From DATATB01 sp036268995 (GTDB lineage: Bacteria > Planctomycetota > Planctomycetia > Pirellulales > PNKZ01): a DNA stretch of 64,000 nucleotides. The notes under the pieces were generated by a model. The model was not told where the DNA came from, did no database searches, and was given only the letters and a program-made list of their open reading frames with translations. Position 1 is the first letter of the stretch; each line of letters begins with the position of its first letter. The translations under genes and the position numbers were made by a program. This document shows, in pieces, positions 36,127 to 47,200 of the stretch. The stretch is taken from contig DATATB010000114.1 in the NCBI GenBank assembly GCA_036268995.1, forward strand, positions 1 to 64,000, in the 5' to 3' direction.

Positions 36127-37053
36127 TTGGCAATCGCGCGAGACATCGCCCTGCTGGGCCTGCTGCTGTCGGCCGTTGCCGGTGGCGGCTGCGCGGGCCT
36201 GGTGCGGCCCAGCCGGCCCGCGACGCCTCATGCGCTGTCCGCCAGGCCGACGCTCGAGGACGTGGTGACGCTGGTCAACGACAACAGCTCGCGCGTTCGT
36301 TCGCTGTATTCGACGGATGCCTCGCTGCACATTCCACTGCTGCCGGCCCTGCGCGTGAACCTGGCCTACGAGCGGCCGCGCCGCTTGCGGCTGCGGGCCG
36401 AAACAGGCGTGACCGGCCCGGAAGTCGACCTGGGCAGCAACGACGCGCTGTTTTGGGCCTGGGTGCGGCGCATGGAACCGCCTACCACGTTCTATTGCCG
36501 GCACGAGCAGTTCTCGGCCAGTCCGCTGCGGCAGTTCCTGCCCATCGAGCCCGACTGGCTGATCGAGGCCTTGGGCGTCAACGGCATCGATCCATCGTGG
36601 CACACGAGCGGGCCGTTTCCGGTGCGCCGTGGCCGGTTGGAACTTCGCAGCGTGCTCGATCGGCCGGACGGGCCACTGACGAAAGTCACGGTCGTAGACT
36701 CGGCCGGAGGCTGGATACTCGAGCAGCACCTGTACGACGGTCGAGGCACGCGGCTGGCGTCTTCGATGACCAGCGCCCAGTGGCGCGATCCAGCATCGGG
36801 CGCGGTGGTGCCGCGGCGCATCGAGATCCAATGGCCCACGACCGGCATGTCGGCGCGGCTGGACCTGCGCACGCTGGAGGTCAACCACCTGGGCGGCGAT
36901 CCGGCGCTGTTGTTCGAACTGCCCGACTATCCGGGCTCGGCGGTGGTCGACATGGCCGACCCTTCGTTCCGGCCTCCGTTGGCCGCGCCTGCTCCGCCGC
37001 CCCCCGCGGCGCCGGTTGCCGAGCGGCCGCGGCGCTTCCGCCTGTTTCGCTGA
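36127..37053 (+). CDS. Putative lipoprotein, LolA/LolB-like fold suspected
   Basis: 308 residues starting at a TTG (36127); GAGGAG eight bases upstream supports this start. The leader has a hydrophobic core (IALLGLLLSAVAGGGC) ending at C22, a lipoprotein-like but not classical lipobox. The mature part begins with a helix (TLEDVVTLVNDNSSRVRSLYS) and continues as a β-rich domain (ALRVNLAYERPRRLRLRAE, DLGSNDALFWAWVRR), which is how LolA/LolB-like and related planctomycete lipoproteins run. The end is Pro-rich. The role could be lipid or lipoprotein handling, but this is a guess from fold resemblance. In the leader, TCCGGCGAGCCGAGCC occurs twice (36061-36101). Confidence 0.72.
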   Translation: MAIARDIALLGLLLSAVAGGGCAGLVRPSRPATPHALSARPTLEDVVTLVNDNSSRVRSLYSTDASLHIPLLPALRVNLAYERPRRLRLRAETGVTGPEVDLGSNDALFWAWVRRMEPPTTFYCRHEQFSASPLRQFLPIEPDWLIEALGVNGIDPSWHTSGPFPVRRGRLELRSVLDRPDGPLTKVTVVDSAGGWILEQHLYDGRGTRLASSMTSAQWRDPASGAVVPRRIEIQWPTTGMSARLDLRTLEVNHLGGDPALLFELPDYPGSAVVDMADPSFRPPLAAPAPPPPAAPVAERPRRFRLFR

Positions 37054-37058
37054 GCCAC

Positions 37059-37122
37059 GTAGCGGAAGTCGTGAGACTTCCGGCGGTTCGGCCTGTTACG
37101 GAATTCTCACGAATTCCGCTAC
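37059..37122. repeat. Inverted pair of GTAG-headed REPs (family with GGAAGTC stem)
   Basis: Left unit GTAGCGGAAGTCGTGAGACT followed by TCCG (37059-37082), inner stem GGAAGTC / GACTTCC. Right unit (37099-37122) is the inverted counterpart with stem GGAATTC / GAATTCC. Matches 31543-31599. It fills the 76-bp gap between the convergent lipoprotein and giant genes, where it may end transcripts. Confidence 0.82.
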
Positions 37123-37129
37123 CGACGGA

Positions 37130-38240
37130 TTACTTGTTGACCCAGTTGCCGGTGGCATTCAACACGTAGTCGATCGCGCGGATGGTCGCGGAATCGCTGC
37201 CGCCGTTGATCGACTTGGCGTTGACCGTCTTGTAATTGCTGAGGTTCAGCGACAGGTTGGGATACGCGAGCATGAACGTTCCGCCGACGGCGGACAAGGC
37301 GTCGTTGCCGGACGAATCCCACACGTTTGCCACGTCGTTGCCCGACGAGCTGCCGTTGACGGTGAAGGTCTTGAAGGCGAGGTTGATCGTGTAATTAAAG
37401 CCCGCCCCGACGAGCGTCATCGAGTTGCTCTGCACGCCTGACACGGTGTTGTTAAAGGTCAGCGTGTCGCTGCCGGAGGTCGAGTCGGTGAAGGTCGCGG
37501 TGCCGCTGCCGCCGGCGGTGCCCACCACGATCACGCTCTTGAACCCGGTGGCCTGGTTGATGCTGCCCGACGAGTTCATGGTCGCCACGGTCGAAGTCGC
37601 GTTGAACGCGCCGTTGCCGGACGGATCCTTCATCGTCGCCGTATCGTTGGCCGCAGCACCCGACGTGCTATTCACCTGCGCGAAGTTGTGCACGCCGATG
37701 GTGTATCCGGCGCCGCTGAGCGTGGTCAGCGACGGCGTCGTCGTCAGCGTGTTGGTGCCGCTGGAGGTGCTCAACGTGGCCAGGCCGCCCGAGTAGGCCT
37801 GCACTTGCGAGAATCCGTTGACGGTATCCGTGAAGCCATTGCCCTGCAGGCTGGCCGTGGTCTGCGTCCCGGTGAAAGTGTTGTTGCTGGTCGACAATCC
37901 TTGCAGGGTCGCCGAATCGCTGGCGCCGTGGGCGGCGGTGGCCGTCACCGTGTGGAAGTTGTTGGTGACGATGTTAAAGCCCGAACCCGAGAACGTCGTC
38001 GAGTTGGCGCTGGTCGAAGTGGTAGTGCTGGTGAAGGTGTTGGTGCCGCCGGTGTCCGACAGGTTGGCCACGTCGCTGCCGGTCGCGGCAGTGACGATCA
38101 CGTGTCCGAAGCCGGTTGCCGTGTTGGTGTAACCGCTGCCGCTCATCGTGCCCGTGGTGGACGAAGCCGTAAAAGTATTGGTGCTCGAGGTGCCAGTTAT
38201 GTTGGCCGTGCTTCCGGCATTGCCTGTGAAATTGCCGGTG
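37130..38240 (-). repeat. C-terminal block of seven short repeats in the giant protein
   Basis: Seven full and one partial unit of about 45-55 residues. Each begins with a GxDxAxL-like strand, then a TNTFT-like strand, then SGSGY/F and a VxNF..V strand. Examples are GSDVANLSDTGGTNTFT and ASDSATLQGLSTSNNTFT. The last unit breaks off at the stop. Resembles C-terminal β-repeats of other planctomycete giant proteins. No membrane anchor follows. Confidence 0.7.
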
Positions 38241-41200
38241 CCAATGCCGGTGCCGGTGAACTTGAAGTTCGAGCCGATGTATTGGAACGATTGGGGGTAG
38301 AGGTTGGCCGTCACCGGCGTGCCGTTACCGCTGACGGTCGCCGTGGCGCTGCCGCCGTTGGTGAGATAATTGACGGTCGAGTACGTCGCTAGGTTCGTCG
38401 AATCCGTCAGTCCGTCCATCGTCACGAGGTAGTCCGTGCTGTCGGTGAACGAAATGTTCAGGATGTCGTTGGCGCCCGTGCCGACCACGAACAAGGTGTT
38501 GGGATACTGCGGCAGCGTAACAAACGGGCTATTGGCGTCGACCGTGATGGGAATCGTGGTGATCGTTTGTTGCGCGGCACCTGTCTGATACATGCCGCCG
38601 CTATAGGTATAGCCGGTGTTGCCATTGTCGCTGGTCTGGATCATTATGCTCGCCGCGCCGCTGTAACCGATCGCTGGGGTAAAGACCAAAGTGTTGAGAT
38701 CCGCATTGATCTGCGACAGCGGTCCGAGGATCGTGATGCCCGATCCGCCGCTGCCGCTGACGCCGGTACCGCTGGCGGTCAGCGTGCCATTGGTAGCCGT
38801 CAGGCTCACCGACTCTGAACCGCCGAGTGAGTCGGAGTCGATAATCGTAATCGCGTTGTTGTTGCTCGTATTGAAGCTGAGGTACGTGTGCGCCACGACG
38901 GCCTGTGGGCCGGGCACTGAATTCACGGGCGCCTGGTTGATGTGCACGATCTGGATCGGGATCGAGAGATTCGTGGCTTGTGCTCCGCCGGTCCCCGTGT
39001 GGCCCAGATCGTTGTCCGCGAGTTGCAAGCTGGCATCGATTGGCAGGATGCCTGCCGCCACCGTGCCGTCGGTCTCTGTGTAGGTCAAGCCGTTCAACGC
39101 CGCGGTCAGATTGGCTGTCGATCCCACCGCGGTCACCTGGTGGCTGCCATTGGCTGTGATCGTGACCCCCGGAGTATTGACCAGCGTAATGTTGCCGCCG
39201 GCACTGGCGAGCGTGAGGCTTTCCATGGAGCCGTTGCCGTCGGGATCGGTGACCGTGATGGCATTGCCATTGGCGGAGGAAAAGACTAGCGGAGCGCTGT
39301 CCGTCATGATCTCCGATGCCGGGTTGGTGAAGACCGGGGCCAGGTTGGCGCCAGGCACCGCGTTTACCTGGAGATAAATCGTTTGCGTCAGGCTGTTTAG
39401 CCCCTTGCCGTTCCCGTTGTTGTTCCCGCTGTTGCCTTCGTCATTGGCCAGGAACGTGATCGTGTCCGTTCCGGTGTAGTTAGGGTTCGGCTTGTAAACC
39501 ATGCCGTTTAGCGCTTCGTTGATTTCGTCGACTGTTCCCTCCATCTTGACGTCGGTGTTGGACACGCCGGTGCCGGTATCAAAGCTCACGTTGTACAAGG
39601 TGGGATTGTTCAGCGTGATGGTGCCGTTGACGGCGATGATTTCCAGATTTTCCATGCCGCCATGGGAATCGTTGTCGGAGTCGGTAATCGGATTGCCGTT
39701 GGCCGAAGAGAAGGCGATCACCGCGTTCTGTCTCATGGTGATCGGCGACCCTGCGGTGCTCGCGGGCACCGAGACGATCGGGGCCTGGTCCTGTGCATTG
39801 CTGATCGTGATGTTGATCGTCTCGCTCGAGGTTTGCTCGCCACCCAAGCCCGGTCCATTGTTGAGGTCGTCCGCGAGAACCGTGAGCGGGACCGTAACAC
39901 CGGCGAGGCCAACCGGCGGAACGAACTGCAAGGTGTTGAGGTCGGTGTTGATGTCGGGCATGTCGCCCGTGATCACGATCTGCGACGAATTGTTGCCCGT
40001 CACCGTCGCGTTGGCCGTGTCCGACATCGTCAGCGTTCCTTGCCCGACGGTCAACGTGACCTTGATCGGCGTTGTGGGGCCGATATCGGAATCGCTGACC
40101 GTAATCGCGTCGCCCCTGGCAGTGGAGAACGGCAGGTTTTGATTTTGGTTCGTCGTTTGCCCGCCGACGGTCGAGATCGTTGGCGGCACGTTCGCGGCTT
40201 CCGTGCTGATCTGCAGCGGGGGGCTGGCCGTCGTCGTGATGGCCGTGACGCCGGTGTTGCCTTCATCGTTGATCGAGACGGTCAACTCATCGTTGGTGCC
40301 GGCGGCTCCCTGGGTGGTATAGGTCAGGGTGGCCAGCTCGGTGTTGAGTTGCGTGATCGGTCCAAGCAAGGTGAGCGTGGCGCTGTTATTGCCCGTCACG
40401 GTCACGCCGGCGACGGTGCCGACGCCCAGCAGGCCGTCGCTGACACCGAGTTTCACCTGTTCGCTACCGCCTTCGGAATCAATGTCGCCGACGGTGATCA
40501 GGTTGTTGTTGGCGCTCGTAAAGGCCAACACGTGGCCGGGGGTCGTGGCCTGTGCGCCGGGCAGGTTGATCGTCGGGGCCTGGTTGACTTCGTTCACGCT
40601 GAATTGGACGGTGCCCTGCGCGGTCAATGGCCCACCGGGACCGCTGTTCCCCAAATCGTTATCCGTAACCTGCACCGACGCATGGCCGAAGTAATTCTGC
40701 GTCGGCTGGAAAATCATGCCATTCAGGGCATTGTTGATAGCGGTCAGCGTGCCAGTGAACACGTCGGTCGAATCGCCCGTGCCGGTGCCTTTCGAGAAGG
40801 TCAACCCTGCGGTCGTGTTGAGCGTGATCGTGCCGTTGGTCACGACGATCGTGACCTGTTCGGAACTGCTGCCGGCGTCCGCATCCGAGACCGTGACCAA
40901 GGAGTTGTTATTCGCGATGTCTAGCGTATACGACTGGTTTTCCGTGGCAAACTGCGCGAAGGGCACCTTGACGCTCGGCGCCACGTCGTTTGGCACCGTG
41001 CCGACATACACCACGAAGCTGTTGGTCGTGGTAATCGGGCCGCCAGGCAGACCGGTCTGCAAATCGTCGAGCGACATGCTGAACTTCGCTGATCCATTGG
41101 TAACCGTGGGCGTGTAGACCATGTTGTTCAGCGCCGCGTTGATCGCCGCGATCGTGCCCGTGAAGACCTCCGAGGCGTCGTTGGTGCCGCTGCCTGTGGT

Positions 41201-44200
41201 GAAGCTCAATCCCGCGATCGTCGAGAGCGAGAACGTGCCGCTGTCGACGGAAATCGAGAATTGCTCGGCGCCGGTGGCGTCCGAGTCGCTCACCTGCGGG
41301 CCCTGGTTCGAAGTGTTCAGCGTCAAGGGCGTGCCGTTGTTCGTAGTCGGGCTGCCGGGCACGCTGATTGACGGCGCCTGGTCGACCGGCGTGACGTTGA
41401 TGGCCAGCGAATTCGTGGTCGTCAGCGGCCCGCCGCTAATGATTTGCAGATCGTCGGTCGAAACGATAAGCGGCACCGTGCCGCTGAAGTTGAACGGCGG
41501 TGAGTAGACGAGTCCGTTCATCGCGGCGTTCAAAGCCGTCAGCGTGCCGGTCATGGTCACGCTCGATGAAGTATTGCCGGTGACATTCGTCAAGCCGGCG
41601 GTCGTGGCCAGCGAGAGCGTGCCATTGTCGGTGCTGCCCTTCAGCTGCAGGACGTTGCCGGCGGTAATCGCGCCGCCAAATGTCACCGTGTAAACCGTGC
41701 TGCCGGCATTAACGGACACGGTAGCGTTGCCGGTACCGACCGTGGACAGCCCTTGCAACGCGGCTTGTACCTGGCTGGCCGTCGCGCCGAAAGGCAGCGC
41801 GGCGGTCGTTTGGCTGCCGTAGGTCAGCGTAAAGGCGCCGGCGGACGTGGCGTCGCTGAGGGCGACGGTCTGCATCAGCGCGGTGCCGCCGGCCGTGTTG
41901 ATGGCCGATACACCGCCGGCCGTGAGAGTCACTTGTTCCGCACCATTGGCGTCGACGTCGCCGACCAAAATCGCGTTGCTGCCGCCCGAAGAGAACGTCA
42001 GCTTGCTGTTCTCGCCAATGCTGGGAGTGCTCGGCAGCGTGTTAACTGGCGCCTGGTCCACGGGCTGCACGGAGAAATCGGTCGACGTCGATGCCTGCAA
42101 GGGGCTGCCGTTGTTGCTCACGCCGGGGATCGTCACCGTGATCGTAAAGCCGGACAACGTGCCGGTGTAATCCAAGGCCGGCGTGAACTTCATGCCGTTG
42201 AGCGCGGCGTTGATCTCGGCGATGGTGCCGGAGAAGGTCATGGCACTGTTGTTGGTGCCGTTGCCGGCAGTGAAAGTCAAGCCGGCGGTCGTCGCCAGCG
42301 TCAGCGTCCCGTTGGTTGCCTGGATCGTGGTGATTTCGCTGCCGGTGTCCACGTCCACCACCGAGAGACCGATGTTGGTGGGATTATTGGCGGGCGAGGC
42401 AAAGGTGAACGAACTGGGGATCTGGCCGTTTTCGTTGACGTGCTGCTGGAAGGGCACCGTGTTGAGGAACTGCGGCGGGTTTTCCACCAGCAGCGGCACC
42501 TGGGTCGACGAATTCGCCGAGCCGAGCGGGTTGTTGTCGTTGGTGCTGATGGTCAGCGTGTCCGAACCCTGGTATCCGGCGTTGGGCGTATAGGTCATGC
42601 CGTTCAGCGCGGCGTTAATGGCGGTCAACTGGCCTGTAAAGGTCATGACGCTGCTGCCATTTACCGAGCCAGTGCTGAACGTCAGGGGGCCGGACAGGTT
42701 GGTGCTTGTGGCTTGCAGCGGCAGGCTGCTGGTCGTAAAGGTGCCGCCAAAGGTCACCGTGTAAATCGGGTTATTGGGGTCAAGGGCCACGGTGACGTTG
42801 CCGGCTCCGATCGTCGACAGCGTCTGCAACGCGGCTTGCATCTGGGCGGCCGTCGCGTTGTAAGCCAACGCGGTGGTCGTCTGCCCGTTATAGGTTAACG
42901 TGAAAGTGCCGCCGGTGGCATTGACAGTGACGGTCTGCACCAACGGGCTGTTGACGGCCAAGGCAATGGGGTCACTGGCGGCGCTCAGCGTCAGCGTGCC
43001 GTCGCTAACCTGCAACGTGACCGTTTCCGGGGTGGGGACCGGGTTGTTTTCGTCGGGGTCCGAAATCTTCAGGTTGCTGCTCGTGAATGTCAGCGTGTTG
43101 CCCGGCTCTACCAGTAGCGTGCTAACGGGCACCGTGTAGGTCGGCGACTGGTTGACGTGTGCAACGTTGATCGACATGACGGTTGTTCCGGTCTTCGGAC
43201 CGTTGAGCAAGCCGGATTGCTGGTCATTGACCGAAATCGTCACCGTGGCCGTGCCGTTGAAAGTGCTGACCGGCGTGAACGTCATCCCGTTGAGCGCCGT
43301 CTGCATCGCTGCCAACGACCCGGTGAAGGTCATTGTCGTATTCCCCGTGCCCGAGCCGACGCTGAACGTCAAGCCCGCGATGGTGCTCAGCGAGACGACG
43401 CCCTCCGGATTGTTGTTGGTGTCCTTGCTGACCGTAATCGTCATCTGCTCGTTGCCGGTGCCGTCCACGTCGCTCACGGTAAAGCCGCTGGGAATCGTCA
43501 GGCTGCTGCCTTCGGTGACCGAGAGTCCAGTCGGCACCGTGACCACTGGCGTGGCGTCATTGACCGACGTGACCGTGAACTTGACGCCGCTGTTGCTGTA
43601 GGACAACGTGCCCGTGACGCGTCCCACGCCCGGCAGCGTGATCGTCGGATTGCTGACCGGTCCGGTGGCGATTGACGTCCCGCCGGAACCGATGATATTG
43701 GCGATGGGGAAGTAGCCGGAGAGCGTGCCGCTGTGGTTGTTGATGATCGTGAACACCTGGCCGACAGTCGGGTTCGAGGTCAGGAACTGCCCTCCCAGCA
43801 ATTGCAAGGTCGCGTTGTTGAGTGACACGGGCGTGTTCACGCCGCTGATGCCGTCGACGTTGACCTGGTCGTATCCCTGGCCGGCGCCCAGGTTGTCCAG
43901 GTTGATGACCACGATCGAAGTGGACTGCAAGATGAGCGTGCCGACGTCGAGAATGCCGTCGGGCGTGCCAGGCGTCCCCGGCGAAATGGTGCCTCCGCCG
44001 CTGATCGTTCCCGTGCCCGTCGCGAAGCCGCCGCCGCCCAGAGTGGCGCCGGTGGCCACGGCGGTGGCGCTGGAGCTGCTCTGAGTGCCGTTGATCAGCA
44101 GCGTGCCGGTGCTGACGAGCGTCGCGCCGGTATAAGTGTTGGCGCCGCCCAGCGTGACGATGCCGGTCCCGGTGTCGGTGAGGCCGCCGGTGCCGCTGAT

Positions 44201-47200
44201 GTTGCCGCCGAGCGTCAGGTTGCCCGCTCCAGTCGTGGTCAGCAAGTTACTGCCGTTGGCGACCGAGCCGTTGATGGTCAAGCTGCCGCCGGCGGCCGAG
44301 GACGCGATGGTGGACGGCCCGGCCAGCGTGATGCTGCCGGCGAAGACGTTGGCGGCATTGAGCGGCAACGCGCTGAGCGATAGGACGGTGCCGGCGGTGA
44401 TCGTACCGCCGAAAGTTACCGTGTAGACCGTGCCAGCCGCGTTCAGGGACACGCTCGCGTTGCCGGAGCCGACCGTCGACAAGGCCTGCAACGCGGTTTG
44501 CACCTGGCCGGGCGTCGCATTGTAAGGCAATGCGAGGGTCGTCTGCCCGCCATAGCTCAGCGTGAAGGAGCCGGACGTGGCGCTAGTGGCGATGGTTTGC
44601 GTCAACCCACTACCGCCGACCACAAGCGTGCTGAGGTTGTCGATGGCCCCGCCGCGATCGATGGCGCCGGCGCTGGTGACGCCCTGGCCAGAGATCGTGA
44701 CCGGCACGCTGGCGGTGTAGTTGGGGCTGTTGCGGAAGGCGAGCGTCGAGCCGGTGTTGACGATCACGCCGGCGGCGCTGCCCAGCGCCGAATTGTTGTC
44801 GACGATGATGGTGCCCGAATCGTAATTCATCGTCGTGGTGCCGGTATACGAGTTGGGTCCGCTCAGATCGAGCGTGCCGTAGCCGGTCTTGGTCAAGGCG
44901 AAGGCGCCGCTGATGTTGGCCGCCACTTGCAATTCCACCGGCGTCTGGTTGCCGTGGTTGATGTTGAAAATGCGTGCGGCGCTCAGGGCGGCACTGCCGT
45001 CGAGCAGGGCCGGCGGCGAAGCGGCGGTCGTGCCGCTGCTGACGATGGCGTTCACCGTGTTGCCCAGGGTCAGCGTGCCCAGGCCCGTCTCGACGTCGCC
45101 GCTCATCGTGGGGCCGACCGTCAGATCCAGCACGCCGATCGTGTCGTTCTTGCTGTTGGTGGTCAGATCCAGCAGGCCGGTGCTGCCCACCACGACGACC
45201 GTGGCGGCATTGACGTTGGCCGAGCCCGCATTGGGGCCGAACTGCACGACGGCCGACTTCGCCGCGCCGCTGGCGTCGCCGCCGATGATCAGCGTGCCGG
45301 TCGAGATGGCATTCAAGGCGGCCGTCTTGTCCAGCATCAGCGTGCCGGCATTGACGGTGGTCATGCCGCTCATCACGTTGCCGACGTTGCCGGCCAGGTC
45401 CAGCGAGCCGGTGCCGACCTTGGCGATGCCCAGGACGTCGGCGCCGACGGCGGAAATGAAAGAGTTGAGAGTCAGCAGGCCGCTATCGACGCCCACCCCG
45501 AGGTTCTGGGTGTTCATGATGATGGGGCCGGTCAGCGAGTTGTTGCCCGACAGGCTGTGCAGCGCACCGGAGCCCAGCACGTTGGTGCCTTGGGCCGTAT
45601 CGCCGGCCACGACGGTGCCGGAGCCCGACAGGTTCAGCACCTCGTTGGCGATATTGATGTTGCCGCCGGCCGATTGCGTGGCGGCGATGATGCTGCCGGC
45701 TCCACCCACCAGCGGCGTGACCGAGCTGCTGGCGCCGGAGATTTGCGGCAGGGTTTCGCCCGCCATCGAGCCGCCGAAGGTGATCGTGTACACGGTCGTG
45801 ACCACCGAGCCATTGGTCGATTGCACCGCCGCGGTGACCGAGATCGGATCGCCGGCCGGCACGCGGGCCAGACTGTTGAGGGCATTCTGCACGGCGATCG
45901 CGCCCTGCGGGTCGTTGGGGTCGCCCGTGTCGTAAGCGATGTCCGAGGTCGTCTGGCCCTGGAACGTGAGATTGAAGCTGCCGCCGCTGGCGGTCACGAT
46001 CACGGTTTGCACGTCGTTGGACGAGGCCATTTCCAAGGCCGCGCCCGTGCTGACCGTGGTGCCCGAGAGTACGCTGCCGCCGCCGGCCTCGAACGCCGAA
46101 CCGGTGGCGTTGATCGTCACCGAGGCGCCGGTGTTGAAGGCGGTGACCGTGGCGGTCATCAGCGCCACGATCGGCTGCAAGGCGAACGAGCCCTCGAAAA
46201 TCACGCTGTAGACATTGGTCGTGGGGCCGGGGTTTTCCACCACGAGCACCGAACCGCCCACGCCGGCGATCGAGTTGATCGAGTTGAGCGCCGCCTCGAT
46301 TTGGATCGAGCTGGCATTATATGGCAGGGCCGCGGTCGTCGAGCCGTTGAAGCTGATCGTGAACGTGCCGGTCGTGGCGCTGTTCACGTTAAGCGTCTGC
46401 ACGGCGTTGCCGCCGCCGAGCGTGACCGACGTGCCGCTGACGGTCGCCGTCACGCCGCTGGCTCCCGTTGCGGTCAGCGCCGGCACTTCGACGCCGTCTT
46501 CCGTGCCTTGGAAGATAATCTGATACGTGTTCGTCGGGCCGGGCACGCTGGTCACCGTCACCGACGCGCCCGGGATGTTGAGATTGGACGAGTTGAACAA
46601 GACGTTGACCGCTGCCTGCACCGTCGCGGCGCTGGCGTTGAAGGCCAGGGCCGAAGTGACTTTGCCGGAGAGCGTGATCGTGAAGGTGCCTGCCGTGCCG
46701 GCCGCGGTGACGTACTGGACGTTGGTGCCCGCATTCACGTTGCCGGTGCTGGTGACCGTCAGCGGCGGCAGTTCCGAATCGCTCAAAGAGCCGGTGAACG
46801 TGACCAGGTACGTGGACGTTTCAGCCGAATACGGGCTGACCGTCACGGTGGCGCCCGGCAGGCCGAGCGTGTTTTGCAAGAGGTCGTCGATCGCCGCTTG
46901 CATTTGCGCGGCAGTGGCGTTGTACGGCAGCGAGTCCGACGTGGCTCCGCCAAACGTGAACGCAAAGGAGCCCGACGTGCCGGGGATCGCGAACGACTGG
47001 ATTTGGTTGTTGACGCCCGAGCCCAGGGCTTGCGAATTCTCGGCCGTGAGCTCGCCGGTGGTGACCGACGTGAGGCCGGTATAAGTGTTCGCGCCGGCCA
47101 GGACCAGCCGGCCGAAGCCGGTGCCGGCCTTGGTCAGATTCGTGGGCATCGCCGCGCCGTCGGCCAGCACCGAGCTGATCGTCAAATCGGCATAGGCCGG

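Noticed and set aside
37130..38240. Autotransporter β-barrel at the end of the giant protein
   Set aside because: The β-helix repeats are of the autotransporter passenger type, but the C-terminus has no barrel-like alternating strands and no terminal aromatic residue.
39662..42898. Further long plus-strand frames (39662-40924, 41753-42898) opposite the giant gene
   Set aside because: Same low-complexity antisense composition; no ribosome binding sites or domains.
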